From Martelella sp. HB161492 (GTDB taxonomy: Bacteria; Pseudomonadota; Alphaproteobacteria; Rhizobiales; Rhizobiaceae), in assembly GCF_013184775.1 (NCBI RefSeq), contig NZ_JAATVV010000002.1, forward strand, positions 214,301 to 278,300: DNA of 64,000 bases. Direction: 5' to 3'. Shown here in pieces: positions 36,173-45,173 of this stretch; position 1 is the first letter of the stretch; each line of letters begins with the position of its first letter. Below the pieces are notes generated by a model, which made no database searches, was not told the DNA's origin, and saw only the letters and a program-made list of their open reading frames with translations. The position numbers and the translations under genes were made by a program.

Positions 36173-37333
36173 TCAGTCAGCCCTCATTTTGAATTCTTCA
36201 AGCGCTGCCCGATCGATCTCGATGCCAAGCCCCGGGCCGTCGGGAATGGTGACAATGCCGTTCCTGTGCTCCAGTGGCCTTGTCACCACTGCCTGACGGA
36301 ATGGATTATCGGTACGGTCGAATTCGAGGATCGGCTCGAGCGGACGATTTCGGACAGGATCAGGCACCTGCGCCGCCATGAACTGCAGAGCGGCCGCGAT
36401 CTGCACCGCCGTGCCCCAGACATGCGGCACGACGCGCACGCCGTGAAGCGAAGCAAGGTCGGCGATCCGCTTGGCCTCGGTGAAGCCGCCACAGCCGCAA
36501 AGGTCCGGCTGTATGATATCGACGGCACGGCTGGCGATCGGTTCATGCATGCCGAAGCGCGTGTGCCAGGTTTCACCGCCAGCGACTGGAATGGGCTGGC
36601 CCTCCCTGACGGCGCGATAGGCAGAGATCTGCTCCGGCACCACCGGCTCCTCAAACCAGTCGATCCGGTATTCCGCCGCCGCCCGGCCAACCGCCACCGC
36701 CTCGCCCGGGCTGTAACCGTGATTGCCGTCGATCATCAGCCGGGTGTCCGTGCCGATTGCCGCACGCACCGCCGCAATCACCTGCAGATCCTCTTGCGGA
36801 TCAAACCCGATCTTGATCTTGACCGCATGAAAGCCGGCAGCCGCATGGGCAGCCATTTCGGCGGCATTGTCGGCAACCCGGTCAACACCATCACGCCTGA
36901 AGCTTCCCGTCGCATAGGCGCGCACGCTGTCGCGGAACCGCCCGCCGAGCAGTGTCGAGACAGGAACACCGAAATGCCGACCCTTGATGTCCCAAAGCGC
37001 AACATCAAGACCGGAAAGCGCCGTCACGGCGATGCCGCGCTGCCCCTGATCGCGCAGAAGATTGTAGAGGATCGCCCAGATCTTCTCGGTCTCGAGCGCA
37101 TTCATGCCCTTGAGGCAGCCGGCATAGCTCAGCACCATTGCCCTGTTCGGCAGAACCGGACCGAGGCACTCTCCCCAGCCCGTGGTGCCATCCTCACAGA
37201 CGATCTCGACAAGCAGATGCTGACGCCGGTCAAACCGCATGGTCGCACTCTCGAAGGCGACCCCGAGCCGGTGCTCGAGCAGATGCGTGCGAACCTCGGC
37301 AATGCGCAGGCTCCCGGGCAGAGGCCCCGGCAT
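36173..37333 (-). CDS. gci: galactarolactone cycloisomerase (enolase superfamily)
   Basis: Cytosolic mandelate-racemase-type enzyme, about 386 residues, matching Agrobacterium Gci: RTHLLEHRL, MRFDRRQHLLVEI, GWGECLGPVLPN, LYNLLRDQGQRG. Base and metal residues are seen in VKIKIGF, MIDGNHGY, FEEPV, AGGETWH and PHVWGT. It turns galactaro- or glucarolactone into a 3-deoxy-2-keto-hexarate. The frame is open upstream to 37540, adding 69 residues without family similarity; I chose ATG 37333 because homology starts about 9 codons later, but the ribosome site there is weak and a GTG a few codons earlier is also possible. Confidence 0.85.
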   Translation of the reverse strand: MPGPLPGSLRIAEVRTHLLEHRLGVAFESATMRFDRRQHLLVEIVCEDGTTGWGECLGPVLPNRAMVLSYAGCLKGMNALETEKIWAILYNLLRDQGQRGIAVTALSGLDVALWDIKGRHFGVPVSTLLGGRFRDSVRAYATGSFRRDGVDRVADNAAEMAAHAAAGFHAVKIKIGFDPQEDLQVIAAVRAAIGTDTRLMIDGNHGYSPGEAVAVGRAAAEYRIDWFEEPVVPEQISAYRAVREGQPIPVAGGETWHTRFGMHEPIASRAVDIIQPDLCGCGGFTEAKRIADLASLHGVRVVPHVWGTAVQIAAALQFMAAQVPDPVRNRPLEPILEFDRTDNPFRQAVVTRPLEHRNGIVTIPDGPGLGIEIDRAALEEFKMRAD

Positions 37334-37845
37334 CTCGCACCCGGGCACCACCGGTGTTTCGAGCGCATGCAGGCGCTCCCCACTCGCATCATTTACCGCC
37401 ACGTCGACCTCCCGCCGAACAGCACGCCTCGCCCGGTCTTGCGATGCGGCGCAGTGGCTGTCAATGACGTCTCTGAGCGCGCGCGAATATGGTCTCATAT
37501 CGTGGGATCTGGATACAGGAAACGGGGAAACCCGCGTCAAGAACGCACCCCTCGCACAAGCTGGCGGGAAAGCGCAAAGCCATTTCCCTGAATTCGGCTG
37601 TCATGCCGGTTTATCGCCATCTTGTGCGAATTCGTCTCAAAAATTTCAAAACGGACGGCGTGATCGGAATTTAATTCCGCACTGGTATGAACGTATTTAT
37701 AGCCAATAATTTCAATTAATTAGCTGGAAAATGCAGGTTTAATTTTCGCCACATTTGAAAATTACCACGGCGTTCAGAAGTTAAGTTTCGGCCGACCCAT
37801 CAGCATTACGTCAGTGAAATGACAGCAAGCGAAAAGGAGCAGAAA
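37334..37845. other. upstream region of gci, partly open but not family-like
   Basis: About 510 bases. The first 207 stay open in the gci frame. Beyond 37600 the DNA turns AT-rich and contains a 15-base inverted repeat CGGAATT-T-AATTCCG at 37665-37679 that could be an operator. No other gene is seen before the small ORF at 37846. Confidence 0.5.
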
Positions 37846-37971
37846 ATGACCTTCGTTTTGTCTATCGTTGCAGGAACCGTCGTCTATTCCGGTGTTCGTG
37901 GCTACATGAACATCGCCCGCCGTGAGGACCAGATCCGCTCACGCATGGCGCCACCGGACCAGCAGCACTAA
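37846..37971 (+). CDS. 41-residue single-pass membrane protein
   Basis: Short gene with an excellent ribosome site (AAGGAG 6 bases before ATG 37846). The product begins MTFVLSIVAGTVVYSGVRGY, one hydrophobic helix, followed by a charged tail NIARREDQIRSRMAPPDQQH. No family is recognised. In plan it resembles the 43-residue protein at 21868. It is monocistronic. The 262 bases after it hold no clear gene; a 48-codon minus-strand frame there lacks a ribosome site. Confidence 0.6.
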   Translation: MTFVLSIVAGTVVYSGVRGYMNIARREDQIRSRMAPPDQQH

Positions 37972-38233
37972 AGGCTGCCTGCCCGGCGAAGACGCCGGCC
38001 ATTCCAAGCCAAACATCCCAAGCTAAACATCACGGCTGCCTGACCCGGCCATGCCATGGCAGCCCGTCCCTGACAGGCGGCCGATGATGGGCGCGGCAAA
38101 CCAGCCCGCTTCATCGTCGGCTGCTTCCGCTCCGGGACGGATCAGCACAGGCTCTGTTCCAGAACGATCTGCCATGCGATAACAGATCCCGGCCCCGGAA
38201 ATTCAGGTTTCGCAGGGCTGTCCGTGCTCAATC

Positions 38234-38614
38234 ATGATGGCCGCCATGCCCGATAAACCCGTTACATGCGAAGTTCGCTACCATGTCGATTTAGGCCGGA
38301 TCGCCGAGTTCGAGGCCTACGCGCAAATCTGGATCGAGCTGATAGAGCGTCATGGCGGAACCCATCACGGTTACTTCCTACCGCGCGACAGGCCCGAAAC
38401 GGCCGGGCTAAGCTTCTCCGGCATAGGCAAGGACGGCGCTGATAATATCGCGATCGCCCTGTTCACCTTTCCAGACGAGAACACCTATCAACGGTATCGT
38501 GAGCGGGTTGCGACGGATCCGGATGGCATAGCGGCGAACGCCCGCTTTTCGGGCGATCCCCCTTTCATCAGCTATGAGCGCTTCTTCCTGACGCCTGTTT
38601 TGAGGGCCACTTGA
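38234..38614 (+). CDS. NIPSNAP-family protein
   Basis: Small dimeric alpha/beta-barrel protein, 126 residues (122 if started at ATG 38246). The NIPSNAP pattern is clear: VTCEVRYHVDLGRIAEFEAYA, WIELIERHGGTHHGYFLP, LFTFPDENTYQRYRERV, and the terminal YERFFLTPV. Members are of mostly unknown function. No ribosome site is obvious for either start. It is convergent with the bicupin gene. Confidence 0.78.
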   Translation: MMAAMPDKPVTCEVRYHVDLGRIAEFEAYAQIWIELIERHGGTHHGYFLPRDRPETAGLSFSGIGKDGADNIAIALFTFPDENTYQRYRERVATDPDGIAANARFSGDPPFISYERFFLTPVLRAT

Positions 38615-38659
38615 TCTGATGCTGCTGCGACCGCTCAAGCGATCGCAGCAGCATCAGGC

Positions 38660-39364
38660 TCAGCACCATTCGCCAAGGATGGCGACGAAGGCGGTTTCCC
38701 CGACATTGGTCAGCATCTGCGTCACCGGGCCATCGTGCCAGATATGACTTCCGGGAGAAAAGGACACAACGCGGCTGGTGCCGCCAGGCTCTGCCACGGC
38801 GATATTGGCATCAGAAATCGAGACCGTGAGCCCGGAAAAGCCGTAGGTGATTTCACCGGTTGTTTCGCCCGGCTCCAGCGCGATCCGGTAGAACCGCAGC
38901 CGCTCGGCACCGGAGAGGTTGTCGAGCTGGGTGTGGCAGGGTGCTGAAAGCGGTTTGTCGGAGACAAGCTCCGGCAGTTTCAGCACTTCGGCACCGATCA
39001 TGTGCATCAGCCCGTCGCCATCATTGCGCACCTTGTGGATCAGCGGATCACCGCCGTGCGGGCGGCACATGGACAGACCGGCCGTCAGGTGATGGGTCTT
39101 GCCCGTCGAAGCATCCGACTGGAATGTGTGATCATAGACTTCGGCATCATTCACGGTCACATACATCGTATCAATGTTGTGGCGGTGATAGAGCGACGTC
39201 TCACCGGGACCGAAACGAACGTCATAAACACGAACATAGTCGTTCTGAAACCGATGATAATGCCGGGGTTCATCGAAAACCTCGACAAAACCTGCCGCCG
39301 GCTCTCTGGCACAGGAGCACAACTGGAACAGCCGGCTTGGGGCCTTCTGATCTTGCATGGGCAT
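38660..39364 (-). CDS. bicupin protein
   Basis: Protein of 234 residues with two cupin folds (about 25-110 and 145-230). The first carries metal-site residues in GETSLYHRHNIDTMYV, the second in EPGETTGEITYGFSG and SPGSHIWHDGPVTQ. It may be a metal-dependent isomerase, dioxygenase or sensor protein; the substrate is unknown. It is last in the operon amidohydrolase / MFS / dehydrogenase / bicupin, 12 bases after the dehydrogenase stop. Confidence 0.72.
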   Translation of the reverse strand: MPMQDQKAPSRLFQLCSCAREPAAGFVEVFDEPRHYHRFQNDYVRVYDVRFGPGETSLYHRHNIDTMYVTVNDAEVYDHTFQSDASTGKTHHLTAGLSMCRPHGGDPLIHKVRNDGDGLMHMIGAEVLKLPELVSDKPLSAPCHTQLDNLSGAERLRFYRIALEPGETTGEITYGFSGLTVSISDANIAVAEPGGTSRVVSFSPGSHIWHDGPVTQMLTNVGETAFVAILGEWC

Positions 39365-39376
39365 CAGTCTCTCCCC

Positions 39377-40306
39377 TCAACCGGCCTTAGGCAGGGGCGT
39401 TTCGTCCTGCATGGCAATGACCTTTGACTGGCGGACGTCGCGCACTGCGCCGAATTCAGCAATCCGATCGAGCGGATAGGTCGCACTCGCCTGCGCATCA
39501 AGCAGCGCAACGGTTTCGGCATCAACCGGCGGCAGATTGAGCGCGGCCACCAGTCCGGCGAGGATCTTCTCGACCATTTCCCTGAGCCCGCCCTGGCCAC
39601 CGCCAAGCTGCGCTGTCAGCATTGGTCCGATCGAGGCATAGCGGACGCCGAGCGAATTGACGACGATCTTGTCCAGCCCCTCAACATCGACCACACCTTC
39701 GGAAATGATGTGGATCGCTTCGCGGACCAGCGCCACCTGCAGGCGATTGACGACAAAACCGGGAATTGGCTTGTTGAGACGGACCGAAACACGGCCGCAA
39801 TCTTCGTAAAAGGCCATCAGCCGCTCGACAACCGCATCGTCGGCGCCGGTCGCACCACAAATCTCCACCAGCCGCACCATATGCGGCGGGTTCAGCGGAT
39901 GGCCGATCATCACCCGGGCCGGATCTTTCATCTGCGCACCGATGACATCAGGCGTGATGCCCGATGATGACGAAACCAGCATCGTATCGGCACCGGTCAT
40001 CGCCTCGAGATCCGCGAACATCTTCTGCTTGAAGGCGGGATTTTCCGGCCCGTTTTCCTGAACCAGCATGGTGCCTTCGAGCGCTTCGGCCAGATCGGTA
40101 TGGAAGCTGATCCGTCCGAAAGCCGTGTCCGGGTCATCACTGATCTGGGCAATCATCTCCTTCAGCCGGCCGGCAATGGCCGTGGCAAAATCCGGGCGAA
40201 CATCATTGAGCCGGACATGATAGCCGTTTGTGGCAAACAGCGCTGCCCAAGACATGCCGATGGTCCCCGAACCGATTACGGTGACGATGATTTTCTTGTC
40301 TGACAT
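39377..40306 (-). CDS. 3-hydroxyacyl-CoA dehydrogenase-like enzyme
   Basis: NAD-dependent dehydrogenase of 309 residues. GSGTIGMSWAALFATNGYHV forms the N-terminal Rossmann motif, VQENGPENPAFKQKMF the following region, SSSGITPDVI and GHPLNPPHMVRLVEI the catalytic part, and FVVNRLQVALVREAIHI the helical domain. Length and pattern fit the group with carnitine dehydrogenase, L-gulonate 3-dehydrogenase and lambda-crystallin rather than fatty-acid oxidation enzymes. The neighbouring transporter and amidohydrolase suggest a dedicated catabolic route for an unknown small molecule. Confidence 0.82.
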   Translation of the reverse strand: MSDKKIIVTVIGSGTIGMSWAALFATNGYHVRLNDVRPDFATAIAGRLKEMIAQISDDPDTAFGRISFHTDLAEALEGTMLVQENGPENPAFKQKMFADLEAMTGADTMLVSSSSGITPDVIGAQMKDPARVMIGHPLNPPHMVRLVEICGATGADDAVVERLMAFYEDCGRVSVRLNKPIPGFVVNRLQVALVREAIHIISEGVVDVEGLDKIVVNSLGVRYASIGPMLTAQLGGGQGGLREMVEKILAGLVAALNLPPVDAETVALLDAQASATYPLDRIAEFGAVRDVRQSKVIAMQDETPLPKAG

Positions 40307-40340
40307 TCTTATCTCCCGGTGTTTGGATCGATCGTGGGCT

Positions 40341-41966
40341 TCATATGGCGGAGGTCCCGCCCTCTGACGTCTGCTTATCCTGCATCAGGGAATGCTTCGG
40401 AACAGAGCGGGTCAGCAGCGGAATTGAGATCAGTATCAACAGCGCGAGAACCAGCCAGGACATATGGGCAGCGTCATAACGGGCGTCGCGATTGATGGAG
40501 AAGAAGGTCTGCCGGTCATTGTCCGGAACCTTCAGGCGGGTCATGGCATTGCCGAAATCCTCATTCGACATCAACGGAATGGCGGCGACTTCCGAAACAT
40601 CATTCAGGACCGAAGCACTGATGTTCTGGTTCAGCCGCGCATCGCTTTTGAAATCGTCGGTGAGAGAGAACATCAACAGCCAGGCGATCAGGGCAACGCC
40701 GATGGCCTGGCCGATATTGCGCGCGGCGGCCTGAACCGCACCGGACTGGCTCGCCAGCTTCTGATCCACCGCTTCCGTGACGATGATCGATGCCTGTGAG
40801 GCGATCAGACCGGTCCCGAGGCCGATCAGGAAGGTCGACGGAAAATAGAGCAGGCCAATGCCGTCGCGGGTAATGCCGAAGGCACCGATCAGGCAGGCAA
40901 GCGCCGACAGCACCATGCCAAGGCGGCAGATCATCTGTGATGACAGATGCGAAAAGAGCACTGGCGTGCCGAGCGAGGAGAGAACCATGCCGACCGGGAA
41001 AAACACCAGGATCAGCGACGTCTCGAAAGCGGAATAGCCAGCGACCATCTGCAGATAGGGGATTCCGAGAATGGTGAAAGCACCGAGCACGAAGAACATG
41101 AAGGCACACATGTATACGCCGGCCCGGATTTGCGGCGTGGCAAAGAAGGAGACGGGAACAAGGCAGGCCCGGCCGTTTGCCGCACGGCTGACTTCAAACC
41201 GCCAGAAGCCAATCAGGACCAGAAGGCCGGCCAGGATCAGCGGCAGGCAAGGGCTGATGCCGAACAGTGTGATCGGGGCATTGATCGGATGGATGAGGCC
41301 CCAGCTGCTGGTCTGCATCAGCCCGCCGGAAAAGAGCAGCAGTCCCAGCGAGACCAGAACGGCACCGCCGCGATCATAGGTTTTCAGATCCTCTTTGTGG
41401 GTTTCCGCCGGCAGCAGCAGGCTTGCGGCCAGAAGCAGGACGAAAAAGCCGCAGAGGCTGAGGAAGGCCACCCGGTAGCTGAATGCATCGATAATGAAAC
41501 CGAAGATCATCGGCGCGATGATATTGGCAATACCGACAACAGCGCCAATGGCACCAAAGGCGACCACACGGTCGCGGCCGGAATAAAGCACCGAGACAAG
41601 GCCGAGCACTGACGGGATGAGGAAACTGGCACCAAAACCGGCAAGGCTTCGGGCACCGAAATTGAAGATTGCGATCTCATGGGTGGTTGCCGCAATCAGT
41701 TCGGCCAGGATCAGCAGGGCAACACCGATCTGGAAGGTGCGCGTCCATCCCAGGAACAGACCCAGCGTGCCGATGCTGACCATGAAAGAACCGGCGATCA
41801 GCGGATACATGGCATTCGCCACGGCAATTTGCGACATTTGCGCGTGAAGCGCCAGCGCCAGCGACGTTGCGGATACCGAAACGCCGGCATTATCGGCCAT
41901 GGTGCCAAACTGCGCCAGCAGCAGGATGATCAGCCCCTGCCATTTCAGAGTGGACTTGAGCGACAT
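40341..41966 (-). CDS. MFS transporter, 14-helix DHA2-like
   Basis: Inner-membrane major facilitator of 541 residues with about 14 predicted helices, the drug/proton antiporter-2 plan. It begins with a short cytosolic stretch and a first helix LIILLLAQFGTMADNAGVSV. Position between an amidohydrolase and a dehydrogenase suggests metabolite transport, but family members often export drugs. It lies 34 bases upstream of the dehydrogenase gene and 89 bases downstream of the amidohydrolase gene. Confidence 0.83.
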   Translation of the reverse strand: MSLKSTLKWQGLIILLLAQFGTMADNAGVSVSATSLALALHAQMSQIAVANAMYPLIAGSFMVSIGTLGLFLGWTRTFQIGVALLILAELIAATTHEIAIFNFGARSLAGFGASFLIPSVLGLVSVLYSGRDRVVAFGAIGAVVGIANIIAPMIFGFIIDAFSYRVAFLSLCGFFVLLLAASLLLPAETHKEDLKTYDRGGAVLVSLGLLLFSGGLMQTSSWGLIHPINAPITLFGISPCLPLILAGLLVLIGFWRFEVSRAANGRACLVPVSFFATPQIRAGVYMCAFMFFVLGAFTILGIPYLQMVAGYSAFETSLILVFFPVGMVLSSLGTPVLFSHLSSQMICRLGMVLSALACLIGAFGITRDGIGLLYFPSTFLIGLGTGLIASQASIIVTEAVDQKLASQSGAVQAAARNIGQAIGVALIAWLLMFSLTDDFKSDARLNQNISASVLNDVSEVAAIPLMSNEDFGNAMTRLKVPDNDRQTFFSINRDARYDAAHMSWLVLALLILISIPLLTRSVPKHSLMQDKQTSEGGTSAI

Positions 41967-42055
41967 GGAGGCCCCCGAGTGCGGATGAGAAAATCTTCAG
42001 GACAAAGGGCAGAACAGACAAGCCCGTAACGGCATTGCCTGTTCAGCCCCGGCGA

Positions 42056-43813
42056 TCAGGCCGCATAGACCCTCTGGCCACCCATCCATGTCTCAAGGAC
42101 CTTGATGTCCTTGATCCTGTCTGGGTCGACCTTGCGCGGATCCTGCTCGAGAATGACCATGTCGGCGAACTTGCCGGTTTCCAGACTGCCGATTTCATGT
42201 TCGGAACTCAGCTGCCAGGCGGCCTCCGATGTCATTGCCCGGATCGCCGTCTCGACACTGACGCGCTCGTGAGGATTGACGACGAAATCCGGCTCCTTCC
42301 AGGTCTTGCGTGTCACGGCGGTCTGAATCATCAGCAGCGGATCAGGGTCGGTGACCAGGAAATCGGAATGGATGGTGAAGCCGATGCCAGCATCCGCCAC
42401 ACTCTTGCAGCGATCGAGAAGCTGAACCTTTTCCGCCCCGAACAGAAGGTCACGCATGGCAACGCCCCAGTAATAGACATGGCCGATGAGAAAGCTCGGG
42501 GAGACGCCCAGCGCCTTCAGCCGGGCAATCTGGTCGTCATGCAGAATCGAGCAATGTTCAATGCGCGGGCGCAGCGCCGCAACATCGACGCCAGCCTTGC
42601 GTGCGGCATCAAGCGAATCGAGAATATTGTCGATCGCCCGGTCGCCATTGCCGTGGATGGAGATCTGGAAGCCCTGGCTGCCGCGCTTGACCATCAGTGC
42701 CGTCATTTCCTCTGGCGACATATAGGCAAGACCCCGGGTCTCGGTATGCAGATAGGGGTCGCGCTGCAGGCCGGTGAAGCCCTGGTTGGAGCCGTCAGCG
42801 ATCAGCTTGAAACCGGCAACACGGACATGAGAATTGCCGTCGCCCGGAAGCAGTCCGGCATCGTCCCAGGCCTTGTCCTGCGTATAGAATGGATAGACCC
42901 GCATGCGGGCATGGAGCTTGCCCGAGGCTGCGGCCCGCAGATAGGCATTCCAGTCTTCGATGCCGGCAAGACCACCCATGCCGAGATCACTGAGCGTTGT
43001 CAGCCCCAGCTTCGAAAAGGCATCGGTCTGCCGCATCAGGGCTTCGGCAGGGTCTGCCGCTCTCAGCGCGGGATAATGGCTCAGTATCTTCAGAAAGGCG
43101 ACATTATTCTTGATCGTGCCGGTCAGCCTGCCATTGCCATCGCGGACAAATTCGGCCCCTTCCGGGTTCGGGACATCCTCGTCAAGACCTGCCGCGGCAA
43201 AGGCGGCGCGGTTGGCATAGGCCAGATGCAGGGACGAATTGAGAATGAAGACCGGGTGCCGGGTCGAAACCGCATCAAGCTCGGCAAAGGTCAGGGCATC
43301 AGGGCCTTCCTGAAGAGAGGGATCGAAATTGCGCGCGACAATCCACTCACCCGGCGCGGTCTGGCTTGCAATCTGTTTCAGGTGATCGAGAACCTCTGAC
43401 GTCCTGGCGAATTTCGAGGCACCGACATAGGTCGTGAGGTCGGCAATCAGCGATCCCGTCATCATGTGGGTATGCGGCTCGACGAAGCCCGGCAGCATCA
43501 CATGGCCTTCGAGATCAACGAGCTCTGCCTGCGGGCCAGCGGCCGCGCGAACATCATCAAGCGCGCCGATCGCAATAATCCGATCGCCCTTGATTGCGAT
43601 AGCCTCAGCGTCCGAGAACGCGGCATCCACCGTCAGGATCGTCCCGCCGTGAAATAATCTGATCCGATCCGGGCTGCCGGCCACGGTCGTGCCCGTCGTC
43701 TCGGCTGCACAGAACAGTCCGCCGGCAGAACCGGGCGCGTTACCGCGCGTCATGGAAAAAAGGTTGGAAAGAACAAGGCTGCAGCACGGGCAGTCAAAAC
43801 GAGCGTCAAGCAT
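42056..43813 (-). CDS. amidohydrolase, YtcJ-like
   Basis: Metal-dependent amidohydrolase, 585 residues. FHGGTILTVDAAFSDAEAIA starts the small beta domain, and the HxH metal motif is in GFVEPHTHMM. Later ligands are seen in SIHGNGDRAIDN, RIEHCSILHDD and FTIHSDFLVTDPDPL. ATG 43813 has GGGAGG 6 bases upstream, so the cysteine-rich N-terminus (Cys8, 10, 11 and a further Cys at about 35) is translated; it looks like a worn signal or metal-binding leader and is unusual. First gene of the four-gene operon. The substrate is unknown. Confidence 0.85.
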   Translation of the reverse strand: MLDARFDCPCCSLVLSNLFSMTRGNAPGSAGGLFCAAETTGTTVAGSPDRIRLFHGGTILTVDAAFSDAEAIAIKGDRIIAIGALDDVRAAAGPQAELVDLEGHVMLPGFVEPHTHMMTGSLIADLTTYVGASKFARTSEVLDHLKQIASQTAPGEWIVARNFDPSLQEGPDALTFAELDAVSTRHPVFILNSSLHLAYANRAAFAAAGLDEDVPNPEGAEFVRDGNGRLTGTIKNNVAFLKILSHYPALRAADPAEALMRQTDAFSKLGLTTLSDLGMGGLAGIEDWNAYLRAAASGKLHARMRVYPFYTQDKAWDDAGLLPGDGNSHVRVAGFKLIADGSNQGFTGLQRDPYLHTETRGLAYMSPEEMTALMVKRGSQGFQISIHGNGDRAIDNILDSLDAARKAGVDVAALRPRIEHCSILHDDQIARLKALGVSPSFLIGHVYYWGVAMRDLLFGAEKVQLLDRCKSVADAGIGFTIHSDFLVTDPDPLLMIQTAVTRKTWKEPDFVVNPHERVSVETAIRAMTSEAAWQLSSEHEIGSLETGKFADMVILEQDPRKVDPDRIKDIKVLETWMGGQRVYAA

Positions 43814-43989
43814 CTATCGCCTCCCAGAGATGATGCTGCTGAGATGAACGCCGGGGAGGCTGACGAGTCAACTGCGGCATAAATGTAAATGACGACAAAC
43901 ATACAAACCACCAGAAATAGTCCGGTGAGATCGCCCGTTTTTGGCCTTATTTATCTGATTCGAAATGCGAATTTCAGAAATTCACCGAT

Positions 43990-44400
43990 CCGTTCGACGC
44001 ATTGCCGACGCCCTCGTACCGTAACGTCGGGCAGAAAATGACCATCAGCGAGTCACGCCTGAATGGCCACTCCAGACGCTGTGCCCTGTGTCCGATGATG
44101 GCGCTTTTCGTCGGTATGGGCGGCATCGTCGGCGAGACGAATGGTCTGGAACGGATCAACATCCCGGTCATAGAAGTGCTCGCTGCCGTACCACGATAGA
44201 AGTGTGCCCCCCCCACTTCACCCACCGCTGCATCGGTGGCTTTATCGACGGCAATGAATGGCCCGAAGCCAAAGATGCTCCAGTGTCCGTTGAACCGTAA
44301 GAGGCGCGCCCAAATCTCCTCCTGGCTTGGCGGCTGGATATTTGGGACACCCGCAATTCCGGGTGCAGTGGTCGAAGGCCTCTGCCGCGCTATCGGCAAT
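43990..44400 (-). pseudogene. GNAT acetyltransferase fragment
   Basis: The minus strand encodes a clear GNAT piece, PPSQEEIWARLLRFNGHWSI, FGFGPFIAVDKATDAAVGEV, GGAHFYRG (about 44190-44330). After a run of G the frame ceases to match; another frame continues about 45 codons without recognisable homology to about 44050. The N-terminal strand is also lost. It is the decayed middle of an N-acetyltransferase. The remaining parts of the 43814-44597 gap hold the operator at 44531. Confidence 0.6.
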
Positions 44401-44530
44401 GCTCCCGAAACGTCTTCCCCCGTGAGTGTGAAAACGAATTCGCCACCTCAGGCTGTCGAAAAATCCAGGCCGCAGTCGCGCCAGCCAGACCACCAACGCC
44501 GCATATGCCCGATCGCAATCGCCTATATTG

Positions 44531-44556
44531 CTATTTCACATAGTTATGCTAAATAG
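44531..44556. promoter_or_regulatory. 26-bp palindromic operator, probable MarR site 1
   Basis: CTATTT-N2-CATA-N2-TATG-N2-AAATAG is an interrupted palindrome of 26 bases, 41 bases before the isochorismatase-like gene. Its core ACATAGTTATG and right arm AAATAG recur upstream of the MarR gene at 46764-46789, which makes a shared MarR operator likely. Confidence 0.72.
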
Positions 44557-44597
44557 CATTAAATTAACCAGATCGCTCGACGCGAAAGGAGTTCCCC

Positions 44598-45173
44598 ATG
44601 CCGTTGACCACCCTCGACGAAACGCCAGCCCTCATCATCGTCGATCTTCAGAAAGGGCTCGCCGGCCTCTCGACGGCTCATCCGTTCGACGGTGTTGTCA
44701 GCAATTCACGACGCCTTGCGGAGGCGTTCCGCCAAAGGGGGCTGCCCGTCGTCCTGGTGAACGTGGCTGGCGGCGCTCCCGGTCGGGCCGACGTCCACCA
44801 GACGAGCCCCGCTGACGCGTCGTCGGCACGGCCGGTCGATTGGGCCGAGCTGCTGGAAGAACTCGGCCAGCAGCCCGACGATATCCTCGTTACCAAGAAC
44901 ACCTGGGGCGCCTTCCACGGCACCGGCCTTGCCGAGACACTGTCCGCGCACCACGTCACCCAGGTCGTCATCACCGGCGTCGCCACAAGCATCGGTGTCG
45001 AATCAACCGCCCGCTCGGCACACGAGCACGGCTTCCACGTCGTTCTCGCCACGGACGCCATGACCGACGTCGATCTCACTGCCCACGGACACAGCACCAG
45101 CCGGATTTTCCCGCGCCTCGGTGAGACTGCCACCACCGGTGAAATCCTCGCCAAACTCGATGCGCGCTCCTGA
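44598..45173 (+). CDS. isochorismatase-like hydrolase lacking the catalytic cysteine
   Basis: Cytosolic alpha/beta hydrolase of the isochorismatase/nicotinamidase superfamily, 191 residues. ALIIVDLQKGL supplies the catalytic Asp and VTKNTWGAFHGT the Lys. In VVITGVATSIGVESTARSAHEHGF (in parts) the usual cysteine of the amidase branch (CVEST) is a glycine, as in true isochorismatases that do not use a Cys nucleophile. AAAGGAG precedes the ATG. It is first in a likely transcript with an MFS exporter and a MarR gene and has a palindromic operator at its promoter. Confidence 0.83.
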   Translation: MPLTTLDETPALIIVDLQKGLAGLSTAHPFDGVVSNSRRLAEAFRQRGLPVVLVNVAGGAPGRADVHQTSPADASSARPVDWAELLEELGQQPDDILVTKNTWGAFHGTGLAETLSAHHVTQVVITGVATSIGVESTARSAHEHGFHVVLATDAMTDVDLTAHGHSTSRIFPRLGETATTGEILAKLDARS

